Notes under the pieces: model-generated
Databases searched by the model: none
What the model was told of the DNA's origin: nothing
Seen by the model: only the letters and a program-made list of their open reading frames with translations
Made by a program: the position numbers and the translations under genes
Assembly: GCA_049423065.1 (NCBI GenBank)
Contig: JBMSQB010000130.1
Span: 1 to 8,026, forward strand
DNA: 8,026 bases
Direction of reading: 5' to 3'
From: SYIM01 sp041182885
Lineage (GTDB): Bacteria > Pseudomonadota > Gammaproteobacteria > Burkholderiales > Burkholderiaceae_E
Shown here: positions 1-5,822 of the stretch, one piece after another
Numbering within the stretch: position 1 is the stretch's first letter
How the letters are laid out: each line of letters begins with the position of its first letter

Positions 1-4
1 ATCG

Positions 5-1159
5 ATGAATCCGCCTGCAGACCCGTCATGGGGTGACCTTGCGCCCACCCGCGAGGCCGCGCTGGCGAGGCTTTCGGCGTTCGACCCGCAGGCCTACGCC
101 CGCACGCGCAACCATCTGGACGGCACGGTCAGCCGGCTCTCGCCCTACATCACGCATGGCCTCGTGAGCGTGCCCGAGGTCTGGGCGGCGGTGAGCGATC
201 GTCATCGCATTGACACCACGCACCGCTTTGCCATCGAACTGGGCTGGCGGGAATATTTTCATCACGCCTGGCGGCACGACGGCGAGGCGATCTTTCAATC
301 GCTTCACCCCGGGCCGCTGCCCGATGCCGCCTACTGCGATGGGATGCCTGATGATGTGCTCTCGGCGCGTACCGGGATACCGGTGATCGATCATGCGGTG
401 CGCGAACTTGTGCAGACCGGTTGGCTTCACAACCACGCCCGGCTGTGGCTTGCGTCCTACCTGGTGCACGTCCGGAAGGTCCACTGGCGGGCGGGCGCCG
501 ACTGGATGGTTGGCCATCTGCTCGATGGGGATCTCGCCAGCAACCATCTGTCCTGGCAATGGGTGGCAGGCACGGGAAGCAGCAAGCCCTATCTGTTCAA
601 TGCCGAGAATGTGGCGCGCTTTGCGCCGCGCGCCTGGCACAGTCCGGGGTCGGTGCTCGATACGAGCTATGAGGCGCTGGATGCGCTTGCGCGAACGCCG
701 CCTCGCGCGGCCGCCGCGCGGGTGCGCACAGCGCCGCCGTCAAGCCGACCGGCGTTGTATTCCGAGCCGCCGTTCGATGTTGCCCGAGGCGACACCCATG
801 ATCTGGACGGCGCCTGGCTGGTTCATCCCTGGGCGCTTGCTCCGGCGCCGCCTGGCCGTCGGGCTGTGGGCGTGCTGGTGGCCCCGTTTCATCGCCGCTG
901 GCCCTGGAGCGAACGGCGTTGGAGGTTCGTGCTTGCCGCCATGCGGCAGCTGACCGATGTGGTGATCTGGTGCGAGGCGCCGCCGCCTCGATCGGCCCGG
1001 ACTGTGGCCAATCTTCATCTGGGAGATTGGTTGCCCGAGGGGGTCGGGCAGGCCTTGCCGCGCCTCTATCCCGATCCGGCGCAGCGCTGCCGCTCGTTTT
1101 CGGCGTTCTGGAAGCGGGTGGCGCCAGGCAAACCTGCCCGTGATCCGTCCCCCTCGTGA
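5..1159 (+). CDS. Short photolyase/cryptochrome-like FAD protein lacking the antenna domain
   Basis: 384 residues. Residues about 14-215 match the FAD-binding helical domain of the DNA photolyase/cryptochrome family. Visible motifs are SRLSPYITHG (43-52), ELGWREYFHH (78-87), the TG-P-x-D block with TGWLHNHARLWLASYL (138-153) and DGDLASNHLSWQW (174-186) followed by GTGSSKPYLFNAENVARFAP. Against E. coli PhrB from memory, with a constant offset of 198, Asn180 matches the FAD-contacting Asn378, Trp161 and Trp184 match Trp359 and Trp382 of the electron-transfer chain, and Trp186 matches the substrate-contacting Trp384. The usual N-terminal alpha/beta antenna domain (about 130-170 residues) is absent and the protein opens directly at the FAD domain. 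This resembles the short photolyase-like class, so it is probably not a truncation. Residues about 265-372 form an extra segment of unknown role. Expected activity is light-driven repair of UV lesions or photosensing; which one cannot be read from sequence. ATG at 5 is the first start available, but the frame is open to the window edge and no ribosome site can be examined. Confidence 0.85.
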   Translation: MNPPADPSWGDLAPTREAALARLSAFDPQAYARTRNHLDGTVSRLSPYITHGLVSVPEVWAAVSDRHRIDTTHRFAIELGWREYFHHAWRHDGEAIFQSLHPGPLPDAAYCDGMPDDVLSARTGIPVIDHAVRELVQTGWLHNHARLWLASYLVHVRKVHWRAGADWMVGHLLDGDLASNHLSWQWVAGTGSSKPYLFNAENVARFAPRAWHSPGSVLDTSYEALDALARTPPRAAAARVRTAPPSSRPALYSEPPFDVARGDTHDLDGAWLVHPWALAPAPPGRRAVGVLVAPFHRRWPWSERRWRFVLAAMRQLTDVVIWCEAPPPRSARTVANLHLGDWLPEGVGQALPRLYPDPAQRCRSFSAFWKRVAPGKPARDPSPS

Positions 1160-1183
1160 TAGATTCTGCCCACTCGTAATCAG

Positions 1184-1190
1184 AAAGGAG
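1184..1190 (+). promoter_or_regulatory. Strong ribosome binding site of the binding-protein gene
   Basis: AAAGGAG lies 7 nt before the ATG at 1198. It is the best Shine-Dalgarno match in the Liv cluster and fixes this start. The four downstream transporter genes have nothing comparable, which fits a binding protein made in excess over its membrane complex. No convincing sigma70 promoter is visible in the 38 nt between the photolyase stop and this gene, so the promoter may lie inside the photolyase gene or upstream of the window. Confidence 0.8.
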
Positions 1191-1197
1191 ACCTCTC

Positions 1198-2379
1198 ATG
1201 CGCTTGAAGATGCTGGCCGCGGCGCTCGCCGCTGCAACCCTGGGTGCAAGTGGCGCTGCGGGCGCTGCCGACAAGGTGAAAGTGGGTCTGGTAAGCACGC
1301 TCTCCGGCCCCAACGCTGCCATTGGCAACGATATTCGCGATGCCTTCATGCTGGTCGTGAAGCTCAATGGCGGCAAGCTGGGCGGTCTTCCGGCCGAAGT
1401 GCTCATCGCCGACGATCAGTTCAAGCCCGACGTTGGCAAGCAGCTGTTCGAGCGCATGGTCAAGCGCGACAAGGTTGATTTCCTCACCGGCGTCGTGTTT
1501 TCGAACATCATGCTCGCGGGACTGCCCGAAGCCATCGAGGGAAAAACGGTTTATCTGAGTCCCAATGCCGCGCCTTCGCCCATTGCAGGCAAGGAATGCA
1601 GCCCCTATTTCTTTGCGGTGTCCTGGCCAAATGACGCCTACCACGAGGCAGCCGGCCAGCACGCCACCAACCAGAATTTCAAGAACGCCTATCTGGTTGC
1701 GCCCAACTACCAGGCCGGCAAAGACTCGCTCGCCGGTTTCAAGCGCTTCTACAAGGGCAAGGTGGTCAACGAGGTCTACACCAAGCTCGGCCAGCTCGAC
1801 TACTCGGCCGAACTCGCCGAGATTCGCGCGGCCAAACCCGATGTGCTCTACGCATTCCTGCCTGGCGGCATGGGCACCAACTTCATCAAGCAGTTTGTGG
1901 CGGCTGGCTTGAACAAGCAGACCCGCCTCTTGCTCCCGGGCTTTGGCGCCGATCAGGACATCATCCGTGGGGTGGGTGATGCGATGCTGGGCCTTCAGGA
2001 CACCGCCCACTGGGCGATGAACCTCGACAACGCCGCCAACAAGCGCTTCGTGGCCGAGTTCGAAAAGGAGTACAAGCGGCTGCCTACCGGTTACGCAGCC
2101 CAGGCGTATGACACCGCGCTCCTGATCGATGCAGCCATCAAGACGGTGAGCGGCAAGATCGAGGACAAGGACGCCGTACTGAAGGCCGTCAAGGCGGCGA
2201 AGTTCGAATCGGTGCGGGGCGAGTTCAAGTTCAACACCAACCAGTACCCGATCCAGAACTACTACCTGCGCGAGGTGCAGAAAGACTCGCAGGGCCGGCT
2301 GGTCAACAATGTGGTGAGCAACACCCCGGTGATGGTCAACCGCGGTGATGCCTACGTGCAAGACTGCCCCATGAAGTGA
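1198..2379 (+). CDS. Periplasmic substrate-binding protein of a branched-chain amino acid-type ABC importer (LivK-like)
   Basis: 393 residues. The N-terminus is a Sec signal peptide: Arg2/Lys4, then an Ala/Leu-rich core, with likely cleavage after AGA at residue 23. There is no lipobox cysteine, so the mature protein should be soluble in the periplasm. The mature part begins with the type I periplasmic-binding opening KVKVGLVSTLSGPNAAIGND and has the two-lobe leucine/branched-chain family layout (Peripla_BP_6), including SPNAAPSPIAGKECSPYFF around 121-139 and DYSAELAEIRAAKPDVL in the second lobe. The mature protein has only two cysteines, Cys134 and Cys390 in the final DCPMK, which may form a disulfide. 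It should deliver ligand to the LivHM permease encoded just downstream. The ligand is unknown: relatives bind Leu/Ile/Val, other amino acids, amides or aromatic acids. Some features recall aromatic-acid binders from Rhodopseudomonas, but that is an unverified impression. The start is set by the strong Shine-Dalgarno at 1184-1190. Confidence 0.92.
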   Translation: MRLKMLAAALAAATLGASGAAGAADKVKVGLVSTLSGPNAAIGNDIRDAFMLVVKLNGGKLGGLPAEVLIADDQFKPDVGKQLFERMVKRDKVDFLTGVVFSNIMLAGLPEAIEGKTVYLSPNAAPSPIAGKECSPYFFAVSWPNDAYHEAAGQHATNQNFKNAYLVAPNYQAGKDSLAGFKRFYKGKVVNEVYTKLGQLDYSAELAEIRAAKPDVLYAFLPGGMGTNFIKQFVAAGLNKQTRLLLPGFGADQDIIRGVGDAMLGLQDTAHWAMNLDNAANKRFVAEFEKEYKRLPTGYAAQAYDTALLIDAAIKTVSGKIEDKDAVLKAVKAAKFESVRGEFKFNTNQYPIQNYYLREVQKDSQGRLVNNVVSNTPVMVNRGDAYVQDCPMK

Positions 2380-2403
2380 TCGCCGGCGCCGCTGGCTGAT
2401 CGC

Positions 2404-2428
2404 GGGCCGCCCCGCCCTGGGGCGGCCC
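2404..2428 (+). promoter_or_regulatory. Perfect 10-bp mRNA hairpin between the binding-protein gene and livH
   Basis: GGGCCGCCCC (2404-2413) and GGGGCGGCCC (2419-2428) are exact reverse complements around a 5-nt loop (GCCCT). All ten pairs are G-C, so the RNA stem should be very stable. No T-run follows (ACCGTCAC comes next), so it is not a classic intrinsic terminator. It begins 24 nt after the binding-protein stop and ends 8 nt before the livH ATG, occupying the place where a ribosome site would be. Likely roles are protecting the 3' end of the binding-protein message, partial attenuation, or limiting livH translation. An exact direct repeat TGATCGC (2377-2383 and 2397-2403) also flanks this gap and is probably incidental. 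Confidence 0.8.
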
Positions 2429-2436
2429 ACCGTCAC

Positions 2437-3354
2437 ATGAGTCTCATCCTTCTTGTCGAGCAGGCCCTGAACGGCCTGCAGTTCGGTCTGATGCTGTTCC
2501 TGCTGGCCTCCGGGCTCACGCTGGTGTTCGGCATCATGGACATGATCAATCTCGCGCATGGCGCGCTCTACATGGTGGGTGCGTTCTTTGCCGCCTGGCT
2601 TGCGCCTATCGTCAATTCCTTCTGGCTCGCGATCGTGCTGGCGGTGCCGCTCACCGCGCTGGTGGGCATGCTGCTGGAGGCAACGCTTCTGCGAACGCTC
2701 TACCAGCGTGATCATCTTGCGCAGGTGCTCGCCACCTTTGCGCTCATCCTGATCCTCAATGAAGCGGTGCGGATGATCTGGGGCTCGGACATGTCGCTGC
2801 CCACGCCGCAGGCGCTGTCGGGCCCGGTGGAACTGCTGCCCGGTCTCTACTACCCGAGCTACCGGCTGATGATCATCGGTGTGGGACTGGTGATTGCCGT
2901 GCTGCTGTGGTTCCTGGTCACGCGAACCCGGGTGGGCGCGCTGGTGCGCGCAGGCGCTTCCAACCGTGAAATGGCCATGGCCATGGGCGTGAATATCCGA
3001 GCGCTGTTCACCGCCGTGTTTGGTGTGGGGGCTGCCTTGTGCGCGGTGGCGGGCGCAATGCTAGGGCCTTTGCTGGCCATTCAGGTCGGCATGGGCGACA
3101 GCATCCTGATCCTGGCGTTTGTGGTCATCGTGATCGGCGGCATCGGGTCCATTCGCGGGGCATTTGTGGGCTCGGTGCTGGTCGGATTGGTCGATACCTT
3201 CGGCCGCACCCTGCTGCCGCATCTGTTTCGCGAGTTGTTGCCGCCGCAATGGGCCTCGGCTGCCGGGCCCGCGGTGGCGTCCATTCTCATCTATGTGCTG
3301 ATGGCGGTTGTGTTGTTCGTGCGACCCCAGGGCCTCTTTGCGGCGCGCGGCTGA
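2437..3354 (+). CDS. livH: Branched-chain amino acid-type ABC permease, LivH family
   Basis: 305 residues, normal for LivH. Inner-membrane permease subunit that pairs with LivM to form the channel. The start has the LivH signature (QALNGLQFGLMLFLLASGLT, then LVFGIMDMINLAHGALYMVG with the conserved NLAHG). Several hydrophobic segments follow. A cytoplasmic coupling loop, VGALVRAGASNREMAMAMGV, lies at roughly 175-195 and should contact the ATPases. The family block VIGGIGSIRGAFVGSVLVGL and the ending VLFVRPQGLF are both present. No Shine-Dalgarno precedes the ATG at 2437 because the stem-loop at 2404-2428 lies there. The next in-frame ATG would cut into the first membrane segment, so 2437 is preferred. 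The stop overlaps the livM start by one base (TGATG). The symbol reflects family only and the substrate is not established. Confidence 0.93.
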   Translation: MSLILLVEQALNGLQFGLMLFLLASGLTLVFGIMDMINLAHGALYMVGAFFAAWLAPIVNSFWLAIVLAVPLTALVGMLLEATLLRTLYQRDHLAQVLATFALILILNEAVRMIWGSDMSLPTPQALSGPVELLPGLYYPSYRLMIIGVGLVIAVLLWFLVTRTRVGALVRAGASNREMAMAMGVNIRALFTAVFGVGAALCAVAGAMLGPLLAIQVGMGDSILILAFVVIVIGGIGSIRGAFVGSVLVGLVDTFGRTLLPHLFRELLPPQWASAAGPAVASILIYVLMAVVLFVRPQGLFAARG

Positions 3355-4316
3355 TGATGCTGCCTCGTTCGTCATCCAATCAGTCGGGGCGCACGGTCTT
3401 GTGGCTGCTGGTGCTGGCAGCGGCCGTTGCGTTGCCCTTCGTGTTTCGCTCGCAGGGCCTCGACTTCTACACCAGCATGGTGAGCCGCATGCTCATTTAC
3501 GGTCTGGCAGCAGCCAGCCTGAACCTGATTCTGGGTTATGGCGGGCTGGTGTCGTTCGGGCATGCAGCGTTCGTCGGGGTGGGCGCCTACACGGTGGGAA
3601 TTCTCATTCACGAGGGCGTGCCGAATGGGTGGATTGGCTTTGCTGCGGCCATTCTGGTGTCGGCGTTGTTCGCGCTCGTGATCGGCGCCATTTCCCTTCG
3701 AACCCGCGGCGTCTACTTCATCATGATCACGCTTGCGTTTGCGCAGATGATCTACTACCTGGTGAATTCGGTGAAGGCGTACGGCGGCGATGAGGGGCTG
3801 AACATCAAGCGCCGCTCCGATTTCGGCTTCGGCATCGACTTCAAGGACGAGGTGGCGTTCTATCTGCTGGTGCTTGCCATTCTTGTGGTGTGCCTGGTGC
3901 TCATCCACCGGCTCATGCATGCGCGCTTCGGTCGCGTGATTCTCGCCATTCGCGATGACGATCTGCGCGCCGAATCGGTGGGCTTTCCGGTGTATCGCTA
4001 CAAGCTCATCCTGTTCGTGATCGCGGGTGCCATGGGCGGACTGGCTGGCGCGCTGATGGTCAATCAGCAAAACTATGTGAGCCCCAATCTGCTCCACTGG
4101 ACGCAATCGGGTGTGCTCATGATCATGGTCATCCTGGGCGGCGTGGGTACGCTCGCAGGCGGGGTCTGGGGGGCGTTGCTGCTTCTCATCCTTGAAGACC
4201 TGATTGCCGAGTTCACGGTCCACTGGCAGTTCTATGTGGGCTGGGCGCTGCTCGCGGTGGTGCTGTTTGCGCCCAAGGGGCTGGCGGGCTTGCGCTGGCC
4301 GGGGCGGGCGCGGTAA
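3354..4316 (+). CDS. livM: Branched-chain amino acid-type ABC permease, LivM family
   Basis: 320 residues. Second inner-membrane permease subunit. After a first hydrophobic stretch (VLWLLVLAAAVALPFVF) comes the LivM hallmark LNLILGYGGLVSFGHAAFVG. Later come SLRTRGVYFIMITLAFAQM, the cytoplasmic coupling loop GRVILAIRDDDLRAESVGF, GGLAGALMVNQQNYVSP, ILGGVGTLAGGVWGALLLL and a C-terminal LLAVVLFAPKGLAGL. The reading frame stays open upstream inside livH, but homology begins at the ATG whose first base is the last base of the livH stop (TGATG). A second ATG follows directly at 3357 and would give a protein one residue shorter. No Shine-Dalgarno is evident, so translation is probably coupled to livH by re-initiation. 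The stop at 4314-4316 overlaps the livG start by one base. Length and motifs are complete and nothing appears broken. Confidence 0.93.
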   Translation: MMLPRSSSNQSGRTVLWLLVLAAAVALPFVFRSQGLDFYTSMVSRMLIYGLAAASLNLILGYGGLVSFGHAAFVGVGAYTVGILIHEGVPNGWIGFAAAILVSALFALVIGAISLRTRGVYFIMITLAFAQMIYYLVNSVKAYGGDEGLNIKRRSDFGFGIDFKDEVAFYLLVLAILVVCLVLIHRLMHARFGRVILAIRDDDLRAESVGFPVYRYKLILFVIAGAMGGLAGALMVNQQNYVSPNLLHWTQSGVLMIMVILGGVGTLAGGVWGALLLLILEDLIAEFTVHWQFYVGWALLAVVLFAPKGLAGLRWPGRAR

Positions 4317-5083
4317 TGGCTCAGCCCCTGTTGCGCGTGGAGGCGCTGGTCAAGAACTTTGGGGCCTTGCGCGCCACCGATCATGTGAGCTTCGATCTTT
4401 CGCCGGGTGAAATCCATGCGCTCATCGGTCCCAATGGCGCGGGCAAAACCAGTTTTGTGGCGCAGGTCTCGGGTCATCTGAGTCCGGACGCCGGACGCAT
4501 CGTGTTCGATGGCACAGACCTGACACAAACCAGTGTTCATGAGCGTGTGGCAAGCGGGCTGGCGCGTTCGTTCCAGATCACCCGGTTGTTCAAGTCGTTT
4601 ACGGTTCGCGACAACATTGCGTTGTCGGTTCAGGCGCGATCGGGCAGCAGCCTGTCGTTCTGGCGGCCGGTGGCGGCTGAAGTGCCGCTTGCTCGCGAGG
4701 CCGATGCCATCCTCGAGCGCCTGTCGCTCACCGAACGGGCCGATGCGCTGGCAAGCGAGCTGTCGCATGGTGAACAACGCGTGCTTGAGATCGGCCTTGC
4801 GCTTGCCACGCAGCCTCGTGTGCTGCTGCTCGATGAGCCGATGGCAGGCGTCGGGCCCGATGAGTCCAAGCGGCTCGTGGCGCTCATCAGCAGCTTGAAG
4901 GCCGAATGCGCCATCCTGCTGGTTGAGCACGACATGGAGGCGGTGTTCCAGCTGGCTGATCGCATCACTGTGCTGGTGAATGGCGCGGTGATTGCAAGCG
5001 GTCTGCCCGAGGCCATTCGTCATGATCCGCAGGTGGTAGCCGCCTATCTTGGCGATGAACTCGACGGGTCGCACCATGACTGA
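4316..5083 (+). CDS. livG: ABC importer ATPase, LivG family
   Basis: 255 residues, typical LivG length. Cytoplasmic ATPase that powers the LivHM permease together with LivF. All nucleotide-binding motifs are visible: Walker A GPNGAGKTS (38-46, Lys44), Q-loop Gln87, signature LSHGEQR (149-155, a His variant of LSGGQ), Walker B VLLLDE (169-174, catalytic Glu174) and H-loop His205 in LLVEHD. The C-terminal tail, IRHDPQVVAAYLGDE at about 234-248, is the short extension typical of branched-chain amino acid ATPases. The ATG overlaps the livM TAA by one base (TAATG), with only a weak G-rich stretch upstream, so translational coupling is likely. The 3' end overlaps livF by 8 bases. LivG keeps both catalytic Glu and His and is probably the fully competent ATPase of the pair. 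Confidence 0.94.
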   Translation: MAQPLLRVEALVKNFGALRATDHVSFDLSPGEIHALIGPNGAGKTSFVAQVSGHLSPDAGRIVFDGTDLTQTSVHERVASGLARSFQITRLFKSFTVRDNIALSVQARSGSSLSFWRPVAAEVPLAREADAILERLSLTERADALASELSHGEQRVLEIGLALATQPRVLLLDEPMAGVGPDESKRLVALISSLKAECAILLVEHDMEAVFQLADRITVLVNGAVIASGLPEAIRHDPQVVAAYLGDELDGSHHD

Positions 5084-5789
5084 GCCGCTGCTGCAAGTGT
5101 CGGGCGTTCGTGCGGCCTACGGTGCGAGCCAGGTCTTGTTCGGTATCGACCTCAAGGTCGGTGCTGGCGAGGTGGTAGGACTGCTGGGCCGCAACGGCAT
5201 GGGCAAGACCACGCTCATTCGCAGCATCCTGGGTCTCAAGTCGATGGCGGGTGGCGAGGTGCGCTTTCGTGGGCAGGCCATCAACGGCCTGTCGGCCGAC
5301 CGCATCGGTCGCCTGGGAGTCGGAATCGTACCCGAGGGCCGCCAGGTCTTTCCCAACCTGAGCGTTGAAGAACATCTCACTGCGTTCAGTGCGGTTCGCA
5401 ACGACACCCCCGATCCCTGGACACCGGCGAAGGTGTTTGAATTTTTCCCGCGACTCGCCGAGCGGCGCAACAACCTCGGCTCGCAGCTGTCGGGCGGCGA
5501 GCAGCAGATGCTTGCCATCGGCCGAGCCCTGGTCACCAATCCGCGGCTGCTCATTCTTGATGAGGCGACCGAGGGCCTTGCGCCCCTGATTCGAGAAGAG
5601 ATCTGGCGCTGTCTGCGGCTGTTGCGCGAGGCGGGGCAAACGCTGCTGGTGGTCGACAAGTATGTGAGCCGGCTGGTTGAAATTGCCGACCATCACGTGA
5701 TTCTCGAGAAGGGGCAGGTGGCCTGGCGCGGTACCTCGGCCGAGCTCGCGGCCGACCGATCGATCTGGCACCGGTATCTGGGAGTTTGA
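5076..5789 (+). CDS. livF: ABC importer ATPase, LivF family, with a non-histidine H-loop
   Basis: 237 residues from the ATG at 5076, matching LivF length and its usual opening (MTEPLLQVSGVRAAYG). In-frame starts further upstream (ATG at 5055) would add residues LivF proteins normally lack. Motifs: Walker A GRNGMGKTT (38-46), the LivF-type PEGRQVFPNLSVEEHL (87-101) with Q-loop Gln90, signature LSGGEQQMLAIGRAL (138-152) and Walker B LLILDE (158-163). After Walker B the sequence is ATEGLAP, where E. coli LivF has PSLGLAP. The H-loop position reads VVDKYV (192-197), so Lys195 replaces the switch histidine. E. coli LivF already has Gln there (VEQN), so loss of His is a family trait, but the Asp-Lys version marks a different subgroup. 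The ATG lies 8 bases inside livG and has no strong ribosome site, which fits coupled translation. It is the last gene of the transporter, and a hairpin starts at its stop codon. Confidence 0.93.
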   Translation: MTEPLLQVSGVRAAYGASQVLFGIDLKVGAGEVVGLLGRNGMGKTTLIRSILGLKSMAGGEVRFRGQAINGLSADRIGRLGVGIVPEGRQVFPNLSVEEHLTAFSAVRNDTPDPWTPAKVFEFFPRLAERRNNLGSQLSGGEQQMLAIGRALVTNPRLLILDEATEGLAPLIREEIWRCLRLLREAGQTLLVVDKYVSRLVEIADHHVILEKGQVAWRGTSAELAADRSIWHRYLGV

Positions 5790-5807
5790 GCGGCGTGCCC
5801 GCCGCTC
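5788..5807 (+). other. Stem-loop at the livF stop codon, without a T-run
   Basis: GAGCGGCG (5788-5795) and CGCCGCTC (5800-5807) pair perfectly over 8 bp around the 4-nt loop TGCC. A T-G wobble and a T-A pair could lengthen the stem by two. The left arm starts inside the TGA of livF (5787-5789). The sequence after it (GAGCCCCGTCGCCCC) has no T-run, so a Rho-independent terminator is doubtful. It may protect the 3' end of the Liv transcript or partly block read-through into the exporter gene, whose likely start is 15 nt further on. Confidence 0.65.
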
Positions 5808-5822
5808 GAGCCCCGTCGCCCC

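Noticed and set aside
1160..1165. TAGATT as a possible -10 box for the Liv operon.
   Set aside because: There is no -35-like sequence at a suitable distance upstream, so a promoter cannot be supported.
597..1406. A 269-codon minus-strand open frame over the photolyase 3' end and the binding-protein start.
   Set aside because: Low-complexity Ala/Arg/Pro/Ser composition with no motif; it spans two real genes and the gap between them, as expected for a chance frame in GC-rich DNA.
1180..2715. A 511-codon open reading frame on the minus strand across the binding protein and livH.
   Set aside because: It lies opposite two clearly homologous genes, is His/Arg/Gly-rich in the way of GC-rich antisense shadows, and shows no recognisable domain.
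3039..3353. Upstream in-frame extension of LivM inside livH.
   Set aside because: The extra residues are Gly/Arg/His-rich and unlike LivM, while homology begins at the ATG overlapping the livH stop.
5049..5075. Earlier LivF starts inside livG (TTG 5049, ATG 5055).
   Set aside because: LivF proteins normally begin at the position of the ATG at 5076, which also gives the standard length of 237 residues.
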